Assembly (NCBI RefSeq): GCF_018687715.1
Contig: NC_056766.1
Coordinates: forward strand, 39,713,433 to 39,777,432
DNA: 64,000 nucleotides
Source: Carya illinoinensis
Taxonomy: Eukaryota; Streptophyta; Magnoliopsida; Fagales; Juglandaceae
Reading direction: 5' to 3'
The first letter of the stretch is position 1; each line of letters opens with the position of its first letter. The notes under the pieces were generated by a model. The model searched no databases and was not told where the DNA came from. It worked only from the letters and a program-made list of their open reading frames with translations. Shown here one piece after another: positions 50,769 through 62,640 of the stretch. The translations under genes and the position numbers were made by a program.

Positions 50769-53700
50769 ATTAATCCCGAGCACTTGATCCAAAGTTCGTT
50801 GATAAATCTCTAAGTAGATTGGATTGATGCATGTAGGAAGGATCCAAAATATATAGAAGCTTGAAAGAGTTGTGCGGTTCTTCTCGAATTTGTAAAATAT
50901 AAGAAATAATTACCACGTGAGTGAAAACCTCAAAAGTAGGTCAAAAGAACAAAGAGAATGGGACAGTGTAGCCGAGCTTGTAGCATATGTAATAATTCAA
51001 AAAAATATCAAACATGTATTAAATCCTTTTATAAAATATAATATATATATATATATATATATATAATTAGTTACTTTTCACACATAATATAACTCATTAA
51101 TTTTGAGTATTGTTATTAGTTCATCTGAAACTTACCACTCATATCTCTCGACATGGCACGGCTGCCTCATAATTTGTTCAAAATAAAATAATAATAATAA
51201 TAATAATAATATTCAAACTTAAAAGGCATTTCAGAATATAAAAATAAAAAAAAGACTAAAATTCTAAATTTTTTCTATATATTTTTTATTTGTATTTTAA
51301 ATCTTTTTGAATAACAAGAAGAATGGGAGCGAGAGTGTAGTGGAGAGATTCTAGTAGATGACAATAAGTTAAAAAAATATCAATATATATTAAATCCTTC
51401 TATAAAATATAATTATTTAATTTTCACAAATAATATAACTAATTAGTTAATTTAGACAAAACATATCATAAAGCGAATCCGAGGGAATTAGACAGGGCAG
51501 CTAATTAATGCATGTGATCTTGACCTTTAGAGCCATCTCCGAGAAACTTTATTCTATGGAGTGATTGAAGTTGTTCCATCTTGATCTATGGCTCCACTCC
51601 AAAATATCAATCAACTTTTAGGATAACTTCTTTTAATTCTCATAATAAAGAAAAATCGATAAAACATATATTATATGTAAGATATATAAATTGGGATAAC
51701 ACAAAAATAATTTTATAAATTGATATAGTTTGATATGATTCGTCAGATTATAAATTTATTTTTATTGTAAAATATTTTCTATCATTCATAACGAGTTTGT
51801 CAAATTTAATTTCCATGTTTGTTACGTAAAATGATCTTTGTTTTAGAAAAGGGTATTATTGTTAGTTACAAGTTTCAAATAGATAAATTTTATATCAATT
51901 TTTTTTTTTTTTATAAAAATTTGGGTTCCACTAATAAAAAACAGTTTTTTTTATACTTTTTTTAGGTAGGGTCTAGTTTTTTACAAAGACTTGTATATAA
52001 TTTGTCTGTATGGAGTTTGTATATTATTTCTCTTTACAAATAATCTTGTACTAATTTACCATTATATTTTCATCCAAATCTCACAAATAATTAATTACCC
52101 AAAAGATGGGGACATCAACTCGAAATAGTTTGTACTTGTTTCATAAAGAGCATGAAGATAAAATACTGATAATGTATAATTAACTATATCAACTCCAAGA
52201 TTAGCTAAAACACGTTCATACACATATTTATATGGACGTAGTTTTGTCATCATTGAATATGGTGCACATGAAAATAGTGCTTAACAATGAAACATAGTTT
52301 GACTATATATCAACCATTGTCAATGAAAAGCAACAATAACAGGTGCAAATTGAAAAATCTTCATTAGGTTCATACATTTAGATCCAATTACTTCATGCCA
52401 GCGGTTTGAATAACTGGATGGAAAAATAAATGATATTTACAGTCATAAAATACGTAAATACCGTCCATTTCTTTTAAAAAAGTGAGTAAAAATAAAATAT
52501 ATGTATATGAAAAATTTAATTTTTTAACTATAGATCACACTCTTATTAAAATAATAAGTATCGTTTGTGTAAAGAACCTATCCCACCACCGAACGTGATT
52601 GTTTACTTGCAAAGTATCAAAGGATGTTGACATTTTACGCCTGCAACTACTCCAATACTTAATTCAGTAGGAAATAATATATAATTACTCAAGTATATGA
52701 CCAGAAATATATTAGGGTGTATCTGTATATATAGGTGCAGAGTTGAGTTGAATCAATACTACAGTTAGAACACGCTCATGTAGTACTTATATGCTTAGAT
52801 TATCTCTGAACAATAGGAATAATCTAGATGCCCCCTTAATTCTTATCCATTCTGTTCTAGGGTAGAATATTAAGTCTTGGGGGCCTTTAACCTCCAATTT
52901 GGACCACCTTACTGATATAATTTATTGTTGGGCTCAGGTACTAAATGGACCTTCCAATTTGTAATTTATATAACTCATAATTCTATCTGACATTACTTTG
53001 GTGGAAAGTAATATGACATGAAGTTGATGCTCTTGAGAAAGAATTCATTTACAATTAGTTTCATAAATGATGACATGGCATGCATATATATTAATTTAAT
53101 TGATGATTAATGACATATTCAAACAACCAATACAGAAGATCTTCCTCCTGTACACACGATCCATTTAAATAATAAAAAAAAATTACAAATGGATATGGTT
53201 TTGAGAGAATCTACAACCAACCAGTACTTCGCCAATTAATTAAATTTACCCAAGTAGGGGAAATAATCCATATATACCGAGATATATATGCACCATTGCA
53301 AGTCGATCCATCTGGCTTCTTCAATATTGTACATTTTATCCAGCTTATGATGACATGAAAAGGTCATGTTCATTATCCTAGCAACATATACACAAAGTAA
53401 GCTTCTCGATACACATATTGTAAATAATTGATAAAAGTTAAAACAAGCTAGCAACTTCCTAAATTCAGTCTTAGAGATTGGAAAAAGTGGGTTAGAACAT
53501 AAGGATAATTGAATTACTCGTGATCACTTCATGATGATATAGATTGCTATACTCCAAGACTGATCCTACTATTTTTATTAGGTACGGTAGGGTATCGTTA
53601 CTTGCATATGCTAAGTCGTCACATAATTTTAATATAAGATACCATCTTATTCTTATTCACTCTCATGTTCATTAATAGTTTTATGAAATGCAAAAGTATT

Positions 53701-54650
53701 GGTGTGAGGGGACATTTTGTCACACTCCATGGGATCATGATCTCATTACCAAACCCCAAAAGCGAGAGGGCAGACATTAACATATGCAGATTGGTTAAAA
53801 GAATATGGGTGTTTTTCAAAGATAATAGTGTTTTAACTTTTCTGACTCATCAAAAAACTGCAATGTGATGGCCCATTAATGCATGAGATTCTATATATAC
53901 TTTCCACATGAATTGACAGCAGTCAAACAAACAAAGAGCCCTTTTGATGTATCATATTTGAGTTAACGCAATGGAGAGAAAGAAAGGAAAGAACGAAAAA
54001 AAACAAACAAAAGAAAGGAATTACATAAGTGCTTTACCAATCCAAGTATAATGTGGGAATCCTAGTATTGGCATGTAAGTTTTGTTAAATATTTTAATAT
54101 GAAACAATAATATTGGGATATTCAATTTTCTATGATTCATGATATAAGATAATAACATTTAGAAAATGCACATTTCTCCATTGCAATTTAATAGAAAATC
54201 TAACTTAACTGTAAAAGAAGGACCACCTTAACAATTTTATTTTCGAATGTTTCTCGATCGCTAGAGGTACAATTCTATTATTGGCGAGAACCCTTACGCC
54301 TCTTAGTACTTAAATAGAATCCTGGTTATCATGAAATCTAGAGGTATTTGTGTTCAACTATAACTCATCAATTAAAAAATATATTTGAACTAATATAAAC
54401 CCATAAAGATATAGGTGTGGACACATTGAGTTTTAATAAAACTCTTAACAGTTTTGTCATTAGTCAAACAACTTGGGTTGTGTATTCATATATGATGGGA
54501 ATATATACAAAACCTCATCATATAAATAGAGAAATGTATATAAGAAAAACAATAGTTTTTACCACATCTGGCTAGTGATTGTAGGCGCGGCACCTTCAAA
54601 GCACCAAGAGTTTTTACTGTTAACATAGATACCATGACTTCAGCACAAGG
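50769..54650. other. AT-rich intergenic DNA with MITE-like copies
   Basis: Family B-like sequence lies at about 51683-51800 and family A-like sequence at about 52425-52590. An (AAT)n run lies at 51189-51210 and (TA)n at 51043-51063. No gene is supported. Confidence 0.45.
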
Positions 54651-54654
54651 ACGT

Positions 54655-57222
54655 AAATATCCCAAAACTTCAGCATGCAAGATCCCTGACTTCATCCATA
54701 TCAGACAATCCTGCAAGTTCCGTGCATACATGAGCCTACATATCTATACATGCATAAATGGAAAGTAAAATTAATATTCTCACAAATTATGGGATTCATT
54801 TTGCTAGCATACTCTGTATATAATTACTCACACATCCTATAAAAAATTTGTTGAGAAATACAACATTGCTCCCTATAATCTCTGTTTTAATCTCTTATAT
54901 GACATCAATTAGCTTCTCGTAAAACACCTCTATTCAATCCTCATGGCCTTTGTTTCTCCTTCAGTTTCTTCAGCTTCTTCCCCCTACTACTCCAATCGGC
55001 ATGTCCTTCACTGCCCCCAATATCACTCATTTGATATATGTTAAACTTGATACCTCGAACTACCTGCTATGGGTTTCTCAACTTCTGTCTATCCTTCACA
55101 TCCAAGATCTCATGGGAATCATTGATGCTTGGAACCTTGTCCTCCTTAATTTATACGTAATGAACAAGGACAACAAACTACAACTGTCACTCTTGAATTT
55201 AGTCTCTGGCACAAAATAGACTAATATTTATTAAGTTGGTTCAATTCAACTTTAATCGACAATGTCTTATCTTTAGTGTTTAGGCTTATATAGCTAAACA
55301 AATCTAGGATCATCTGGCTTCTCGTTTTGCCTCTCAGTCTAGATCCAAAATTAGTCATCTCAACAGGCAATTGCAGACCCTTAGCCAAGGCTTTTAGACG
55401 TGCACTGACTACCTACAATCTGCCAAGATCTTCTTGGATCAGTTGGCTATTGTTGCTAAACTTGTTGATGATGAAGATCTTATATCTTACATCTTCAGTG
55501 GTCTCAACCCCAATTTTCATTCCTTCATCATTTCTTATTATTTTGCAGCCAGAGAAGTTCATTTTTCTTTCAGTGATTTTTAATCTGAATTACTGAACCA
55601 TGAACTACTCCTTTCCTATTATCGTTTCTCTATTTGCCTTTTTTGTATGCCTTTTAAAAATAAGAAATTTTTCCAATGGTTCTCAAAGGGCAACTCCTCC
55701 AAGCAGTCCTATAAGGAAAAACCTACTTCTGCACTCTCCACAAATTCTACTTCTTGACCTTCCTCCAATTCTAATAGTTACTTATCTAACACCAACTGAG
55801 CACCTTACCAAACTTTTGGAAATAATGGACACCAAGCCTTGGGTTACTTTCATAGTATGGACTACTCCTACCAAGGTCGGCATCCCCCATCCCAACTTGT
55901 TGTCATGGCTACTCAATCCAATTTCAAAATAGTAGATCAAACCTGGTTGGCTGACAGTGGAGTCAACACTCACATAACTGCAGACATAGAAAACCTGGTG
56001 CTTCGTGAAACTTATCAAGGTGGAAATGATATAACAATCGGAGTTGGTTCTGGTTTGTTAATAACTCTTACTAGTTCTACTTTTTTTTTCTACTTCTACT
56101 CCTAAACTTGATCTAAATAATGTCTTACATTGTCTATCTGTTGCTGCCAATCTCTTATCTATCCAAAACATTCATTCTAACAATAATTTCTGGTTTATGT
56201 TGACTTCCAAATTCTTTATTGTGAAGGACAACATTTAGGGCCAGATTCTTTACAAGGACCAAGTAAAAATGGTGTTTCTCCAATTCAGTTCCCATCATCT
56301 TCCAATAAAGCTTGAGTTTACATCGCCACTTTAGGAGTTTCTACTTCTTCTTTATGTCACTTTCGAGGTAATCCATCTACCAATGTACTGAACATTTTGA
56401 AGTATAAATTTAGTCTTCCAATAAAAGGAAAAATAGACTATGGTTTAGTTTGTGAGCCTTATCAAATGTCAAGAGTAAAAGCATTTCTTTCATTTCTTCA
56501 GATCGTGCATCTACTGCCCCTTTTGAATTGATACATTCTGATTTATGGACATCCCCTGTCACTTCTTTGAGTGGTTATAAGTGTTATGTAATTTTCATTT
56601 ATGACCATACTCGATTCTCTTGGATGTATCCTATGCACCACAAATCTGACACTTTTACTTATTTTGTCAAATTCAAATGCTTGGCTGAAAATTTTCTGTC
56701 CACCGAGGTCAAATCCTTTCAAAGTGATGGTAGAGAAGGGTTTATGTCCAAACAATTTTGCCACTTTCTAGACTCCCATAGTATTCTCCACATATTTTCT
56801 TGCTCATACACACCTGAACAAAGTGATCTTGTAGGACGTAAGCATAGACATCTTGTGGAAATGGGGCTTGCACTTTTGGCACACTCACACTTTCCTTCTC
56901 AAATATTGCATTGATGCTTTCAACACAACCCTATATCTCATTAATAGAATGTCTACAGTGGTGCTGCAATTTCAATCACCATATCCCAGAACTTCACCAA
57001 GATCTCTAACTTTAGCTATATTAGATAATCATGCATATTCCATACAACCTATCTATAAATGCATAAATGGAAAGTCAACTTTGTAAAATTAATATTCTCA
57101 CAAATCATGAGATTCACTTTGTTAGCATACTCCGTATGTAATTACTCACACATATTGTAAACAATTTGTTGAGAAATATAATATTATTCTCTACAATCTC
57201 TACTTTAATCTTTTATATAGTT
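54655..57222 (+). mobile_element. Decayed, internally deleted Ty1/copia element
   Basis: Direct repeats at about 54655-54903 and 56980-57222 share CATAAATGGAAAGT, ATTAATATTCTCACAAAT and TTGTTGAGAAATA and look like diverged LTRs. After the left one, ATCAATTAGCTTCTCG may be a worn primer-binding region. Internal reading gives gag (KLDTSNYLLWVSQLLSILH; later DDEDLISYIFSGLNPNFHSF), protease (WLADSGVNTHITADIENL) and the first part of integrase (IHSDLW, QSDGREGF, GRKHRHLVEMGL). Reverse transcriptase and RNase H are absent: the integrase frame runs out at about QFQSPY (56985), directly at the right repeat. Many frameshifts and stops occur, and the catalytic Glu of integrase is read as Gly. Outer LTR borders and a target duplication were not fixed. 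Confidence 0.75.
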
Positions 57223-57430
57223 ACCCCATCATATAAATTCGCGTAGGAATAATTTTACTTATTCATAAAAAAATTAAATTACTTTTTGCTTTTTTTATAA
57301 AAATTGTAAACTAATTTGAAATACATCGTGATCTCCCTCTCTTACAATACTCGCATTAATGTTCAAATATTGATACTCTTAGAGCAACAATTAGCATTTT
57401 TTCCATTAATATGTTATGCAGGCGGAGACC

Positions 57431-57465
57431 TTTTTTTTTTTTTTTTTTTTTTTTTGGAAAATGAG
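57431..57465. repeat. Poly(T) run next to the gypsy-type element
   Basis: About 35 T on the plus strand. It may be the poly(A) tail of an older minus-strand retroposon into which the element at 57475 inserted. Confidence 0.7.
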
Positions 57466-57474
57466 GATGGAACC

Positions 57475-60400
57475 TGTGACGCCCCCAAATTCCGTTTGGG
57501 ATTGGACGGACATTTGAAGCGTCGAGACATGCAACACAAGGTTACCTGCCCCCGTTCATGACATATAAGATGCAATAATCCTAACATGCATCTAACATTA
57601 TGCAATATTCGCAGCGGATAATTTTTTTCTTTAGCAATACTATGCACCAAATTAAAATATCCCAAATACTTAAAAACATACTTCATATATAAAGATACAT
57701 TGAATAACTAAGATCACAGAACTATTCCAAAATAGTTATGATCTAAAAGTACTGGAGATGCAACTCCATCGTACAAGTAGTAATTTAACTACTATATTAA
57801 CCTTAACGACGCACCGTCGTTCAGTCGACTATACCTAGTTGGTCAGCTCCTGATCTTCTTTCAGGTCCTGTAACAAGATCTACCATTCGGGGGGAATGGT
57901 AGTTGGGACTACCACAGTGAGATTTGATTACAAATCTCAGCAAGTTAACAAAAAACTTCCATACAGACTAATGATGCATGGATGACAGTAAAAGCATAAA
58001 TGCATAATCAAATTCATAAGTAATTAAAGCATAACTTAGTGTACAACATAACATAATTGACATAGCTTAAATTGAATCATGAAGTGAACTTGACTTAGCA
58101 TGAACTTGCTCTGAAACTTGAATTAACATGAAAAATACATACTCCACAGTTGTTGTGGCCCCATGTATTCTTCACAAACTTGACTTAACATTAAAAATAC
58201 ATACTCCACAGTTGTTGTGGCCCCATGTATTCTACACAAACTTGACTTAACATGAAAAATACATACTCCACAGTTGTTGTGGCCCCATGTATTTTACGCA
58301 TCACATTTGTAGTTAAATACATACTCCACAGTTGTTGTGGCCCCATGTATTCTACACAACTTGACTTAACATTTAAAAATACATACTCCACAATTGTTGT
58401 GGCCCAATGTATTCTACACAAACTTGACTTAACATGAAAAATACATACTCCACAGTTGTTGTGACTCCATGTATTCTACGTGTAAATACATACTCCACAG
58501 TTGTTGTGGCCCCATGTATTCTACACAAACTTGACTTAACATTAAAAATACATACTCCACAGTTGTTGTGGCCCCATGTATTCTACGTGTAAATACATAC
58601 TCCACAGTTGTTGTGGCCCCATGTATTCTACGTGTAAATACATACTCCACAGTTGTTGTGGCCCCATGTATCCTACATAAACTTGACTTAACATGAAAAA
58701 TACATACTCCACAGTTGTTGTGGCCCCATGTATTCTATGTGTAAATACATACTCCACAGTTGTTGTGGCCCCATGTATTCTACACAAACTTAATATGAAA
58801 CGTGACTGGAATACGAAAGGATTGAAGCCCTAACGTAACATAACGTGATTTGAACATAACTTGAAATACATGACCAACTTGAGATAGAAACATTTCATAA
58901 CATGGCATAACATATAACAGACAACATATTTAACATGACATACTTGTAATGTACAGTAATACATGACAGAATATATTATGTAACAGATAAAAATTGATGA
59001 CAGAATAAATTCTGTATAATAGACAATTACGTGATAACTTGGCTTGGCATGGCATGACATATTTGATAACATACATACATACACTGTAGTTCCTTTACTT
59101 AGCACACATACACAGTAGACTGCTAGTAAGTTAAAAGCTAACTTACCTCGATCTCCGCGTTTCTTATAAAACTTCAAGTGCGATCACGAGGAACTGTAAT
59201 TAGTGATTCTAAAAGTTAGAACTAAATCACTAATAATTTGAAATATGGAAAATACTAACTTAAAGAGTAAAATTTTCATTTTACTCTCTACATGTGGGAA
59301 AATGACCGTTTTACCCATAACTTAAGGATTTTGCATACTAACTCCAAAAGTTTCCAAAATTTACATTCATCATGTAAATTTTGTTCTAAACTTAAATATC
59401 AACTTAGAAAAATTTAAAACAAAACATAACTATGAAGAACACATTATGGCCGAAACATCCATAGGCCATTTCCATTGATTTTTGTTGCAATTCCTTCAAA
59501 TTTCAAAACTCATGCTTAAACCAAAATTTTGCAACAAACATCTTCCAATCCTAAGTTCAAAATCATACTTAAAACATCCATTTAGAAAAAGCTAATAATT
59601 AACACCAAACTTTTTTGTAAAAAGATCCAAGCACTTGAATCACAAGTTTTGACATTAAATCAAAACATCTCCAAGAGTTTCAAAAAATCAAATCTTACTT
59701 CTAACATATTCATAATATCATCCTAACATCAACCATGCTTTAAATCATCAAACCAAAGTCACCAAAATCGTAAAATAACATTTGGAGTTTTTGGTTTTAC
59801 ACTTAATCCAAAAACAGAAACTTTTTCCTCAACTAGTTTTGATAAATATCTTGATCTATGACTTATAAATATATGATCTTCAAACCAAACCATCACATGG
59901 TTTAAAAAGATGTCCTAAAACATATATAAGCTTCTAATTCAAGATCACATGGTTAGAAATTAACCAAAACATAAATTTAGCCAAGAATATCCACACTTTG
60001 GCTTGTTTGAATATCTCTTTGCATAAAATTTCATATCTTTGAAACTAACATCAAATATCTTCAAAATAATAATATAAAATGTATATAAGATACTTAGGAT
60101 CCTCCAATAAAATTATTAAAGTCATTAGAATAGGTTTAGACCACCAAAGAGTTAAACTTTCTCAAAACAGAAACTGTTTTTCTTCTTCCAGTTTCTAAGT
60201 TTCTAAATCTAAGTAAATCTTTCATCAAAACCTTTAATCATGCAAAAATCCTCAACCAATAGTCACATATACATGTTAACAATACTCCATAAAAATTTCG
60301 GACCAATATCTATCCATTAGCTTGGTCAAAAACTCCAAACTATAACATATTCTCCAGTTTATCTCCCAGAATGACCTTTCTATAGTTTATACAATATTTG

Positions 60401-61104
60401 ACTGACCAAATGATCTTCAAATGAGGCAAATAAGATATCCATGTAAACTAGACTCAAAAAGGAACAACTTATATGAAGGAGACTTTATGATAAAACACTT
60501 ACAACAGCTTCGAAATAGGCGTGCAAAAGACCTCCTAAAAGCTGTCCGAGAGAGAGTGTTTGATAATCTTTTATTGGAAGGTGTAATTAGATAATTTCGT
60601 GGGGAGAGGTGGCTGGAGATAATTATGGATGAGATATGGAAGAAATGAGGCTGGAGTTGAGAGTTGAGTGTAGTTTTCTCCTACCCAAAATATCTATAAA
60701 AGATTATCTCATAATATTTTATCTAATAATATCTATAAAAATCAACTCAAAATATTTTTACCCAATAATATTCATGAAAATTACCTCAAGATATTTCTTT
60801 TTATCCAATAATATCTACAGTTTTAAACAGACGTTTTGACCGAAAATATGAAAAAATGTTATTGCGCCATAAGACTTTAAATAACCCTCCGAGTCTAATG
60901 GCACAAACCATAATACATTTTGACACTTCTAACTATCTCCAATAATCAAAAACACACTTCTGATACCATAGTAAATAATAACACTAACTATGTAATTAGA
61001 CAAAAACCTATATGATTAATGGATTCGTGAAAACTTATGGGGTTTTCACGAGGTTCTTAAAGTTAATAGAAATTTCACAATTAAATTTCTAGCGGGCTGT
61101 TACA
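57475..61104 (-). repeat. 3' LTR of the gypsy-type element (3630 bp)
   Basis: Minus-strand ends are TGTAACAGCC and GGGCGTCACA, a TG...CA pair. It contains a hairpin-repeat array at 58135-58790. Otherwise it is AT-rich with many CATAACATGACATA-like words at 58850-59060. Short frames at 58191-58787 are translations of the array, not genes. The upper boundary is inferred from the polypurine tract, because the partner LTR is only partly in the window. Confidence 0.75.
58135..58790. repeat. Tandem array of 12 hairpin-forming units
   Basis: Units begin at about 58135, 58197, 58259, 58317, 58379, 58441, 58486, 58548, 58593, 58638, 58700 and 58745. Spacing is mostly 62 or 45 bases (one of 58). Each core has AATACAT, ACT, CCACA, GTTGT, TGTGG, CCCC, ATGTATT in order. 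AATACAT pairs with ATGTATT and CCACA with TGTGG, so every unit folds into a two-part stem-loop on either strand. The longer units add a CACAAACTTGACTTAACAT linker that the 45-base units lack. Confidence 0.95.
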
Positions 61105-61436
61105 ATCTCCCCTCCTAAAAAAAAGATTTCGTCCTCGAAATCGAAGTAAGTAAGAAATAGCAATTTAATGAAGAGGTGTTGCTTACCAACCTATTGTCTA
61201 TCCCGTATATATATGCCTTCGAGATTATGTCATTCCTTAACTCTCTTACTTAAATCAACAATTAGATTATACTTCTTTGCACAAGGTTGGCCAAGTTGTA
61301 ACGACATACTCTCCAAACCTAAAACTTTAAGTAAATAATCTTCCGAAACTCTTCTTTAAAAAAACATAGGTGATATACTTTAAATGTTCTTGTAAATACC
61401 ATAGTTAGTAAAGAATTCATCAAAATTAAACCGTTA

Positions 61437-61438
<2 letters not shown>

Positions 61439-61487
<49 letters not shown>
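61439..61487. repeat. (CT)n microsatellite, 24 units
   Basis: A pure CT run about 205 bases upstream of the TATA box of the antisense unit. Plant promoters often carry such GA/CT tracts, bound by BPC-type proteins. Confidence 0.95.
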
Positions 61488-61492
<5 letters not shown>

Positions 61493-61550
61493 AAAATCGG
61501 TGGCACTCTGTTTTAGACCAGACAACTCTGATCCGCGTGATTTTTATAGG

Positions 61551-61700
61551 TCTTCTGTAGTTGTCAGGCGCCGCATAGCTATGACACTACTTTGTTCTTC
61601 TGTAATTGTCAGGCACCGCAGCTATGATACTACATTGCCCTTGTCTTTTGTAGAGAAATGATTCACGAGAGATAATTCGTCATAATTTTCTCTATAAAAG
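61551..61700 (+). promoter_or_regulatory. Promoter-like region of the antisense unit
   Basis: Two copies, 45 bases apart, of a segment around TTGTCAGGCRCCGCA and AGCTATGA (61551-61590 and 61596-61633) are followed by TATAAAAG at 61693-61700. The leader to the ATG at 61801 is about 75 bases beyond a typical start site and is pyrimidine-rich (TCATCTCATCTTCTTCAC). The spacing matches a plant RNA polymerase II promoter. No transcript evidence is available. Confidence 0.55.
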
Positions 61701-61800
61701 AATTATTCAGTTCATTTTCTTTCTCATCTCATCTTCTTCACTTTTCTGAAATTAATCTGCATTCTTACTCTGCAATCTCTTTCTGCTTACTCACTTTGCA

Positions 61801-62229
61801 ATGGCTCAGCAATCTTCTCATTGCCAAAACATGAGGTATTCTGCACCTCGTTCCTCAGTTGTTTCTGCTTCTTCCATAGGTGCTATTATGCAATCAAATA
61901 ATGATCTGACTAATAAGTCAGAAAATGAACTTATCTACGAGCTTGTGAGTCTCGGTACTCGATACTCATCAGCCATTGTCGCATATTCTCAGAGACTGCA
62001 ATCCAGGACTGGTGGGGTTGACAAACTCCACGAGAGTATTTCTCTACTTCAGAGGCTTCTTATGGAATCCAACATGAAGATAGAAGCAGTAAAGCGAGAG
62101 AACAGAGATTTAAAATCTTTGCTTAACTCTTCTTTTCGAGTGGCTACTCCTTTAGATAGGAGAGGCATGCAGATTTTTGAAGAGCAAGAACGTTTAAAGA
62201 TTGAGGCAAAGAGCCTCAAATTTCTGTAA
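61801..62229 (+). CDS. Unrecognised 142-aa coiled-coil protein, antisense inside the LTR element
   Basis: The frame starts at ATG in a good context (GCAATGGCT) and encodes 142 aa to TAA (62227-62229). The N-terminal 30-40 residues are Ser/Gln-rich and probably disordered (MAQQSSHCQNMRYSAPRSSV). Residues about 40-110 are helical with heptad spacing (ENELIYELVSLG, SISLLQRLLMESNMKIEAVK), suggesting a coiled coil. The C-terminus is charged (FEEQERLKIEAKSL). No membrane segment or enzyme motif is present. It is antisense to the retroelement and has its own TATA box, leader and downstream AATAAA. Plant Tat-lineage gypsy elements are known to carry antisense ORFs, but I cannot show homology to them. 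Alternatives are a captured host gene fragment or an endogenous pararetrovirus-derived segment. The intact frame amid decayed sequence argues for recent capture or selection. Confidence 0.6.
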   Translation: MAQQSSHCQNMRYSAPRSSVVSASSIGAIMQSNNDLTNKSENELIYELVSLGTRYSSAIVAYSQRLQSRTGGVDKLHESISLLQRLLMESNMKIEAVKRENRDLKSLLNSSFRVATPLDRRGMQIFEEQERLKIEAKSLKFL

Positions 62230-62243
62230 TTTTGCTTTATGAT

Positions 62244-62249
62244 AATAAA
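62244..62249 (+). terminator. Candidate polyadenylation signal of the antisense unit
   Basis: AATAAA 15 bases after the stop codon, followed by AT-rich sequence. Confidence 0.45.
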
Positions 62250-62324
62250 ATAATACTTCACAAATATTCATATTTGTGTTTCTATCTTCTGGTATATGTT
62301 TTATGTACTCCATTTTATTTCTTT

Positions 62325-62450
62325 CAGGGATTTTCATATATATGACATGATCCAATGACTCATATAAATATGCATTTAATCATGCATATCCAAACTCTCA
62401 GTAATCTTCAAGTTAATAAAAACCTCAAGGAGTTCTACTGGTCTAGGACT
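62325..62450 (-). pseudogene. Captured copia reverse-transcriptase fragment
   Basis: The minus strand reads FLINLKITESLDMHD, then AYLYESLDHVIYMKIPE. This matches the reverse-transcriptase block of the copia element at 16829-22585 (about 18700-18570, LDMQLMDVVTAYLYGSLDHD). A stop interrupts it. Being copia-type inside a gypsy-type internal region, it is foreign to its host element. Confidence 0.7.
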
Positions 62451-62558
62451 AACTTACTTCTTTATAATCGCAACAATCAGTCATCTTCCTAGGTGGTACT
62501 TTGATAACTGACCAGTTAATAACTTAAACTTGAAACTTTCTCTCTTATGATTGTCATA

Positions 62559-62640
62559 ACTCTTCTATCCATCATAAGTTATCAATTATTCTAACTCTAC
62601 TCTTCTATCCATCATAAGTTATCAATTATTCTAACTCTAA
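62559..62640. repeat. Tandem duplication of about 39 bp
   Basis: CTCTTCTATCCATCATAAGT and TATCAATTATTCTAACTCTA occur twice back to back in the element's internal region. Confidence 0.85.

Noticed and set aside
57414..57686. Open frame duplicated at 63364-63645
   Set aside because: Both lie at the LTR end of the gypsy-type element. The duplication is that of the two LTRs, and the frame has no known domain.
58191..58787. Several open frames with repeated MGPQQLWSMY-like peptides
   Set aside because: They are translations of the tandem hairpin array, appear on both strands, and have no independent gene signals.
58135..58790. CRISPR-like appearance of regularly spaced repeats
   Set aside because: The sequence is eukaryotic, the linkers between cores are themselves identical rather than unique spacers, and there are no cas genes.
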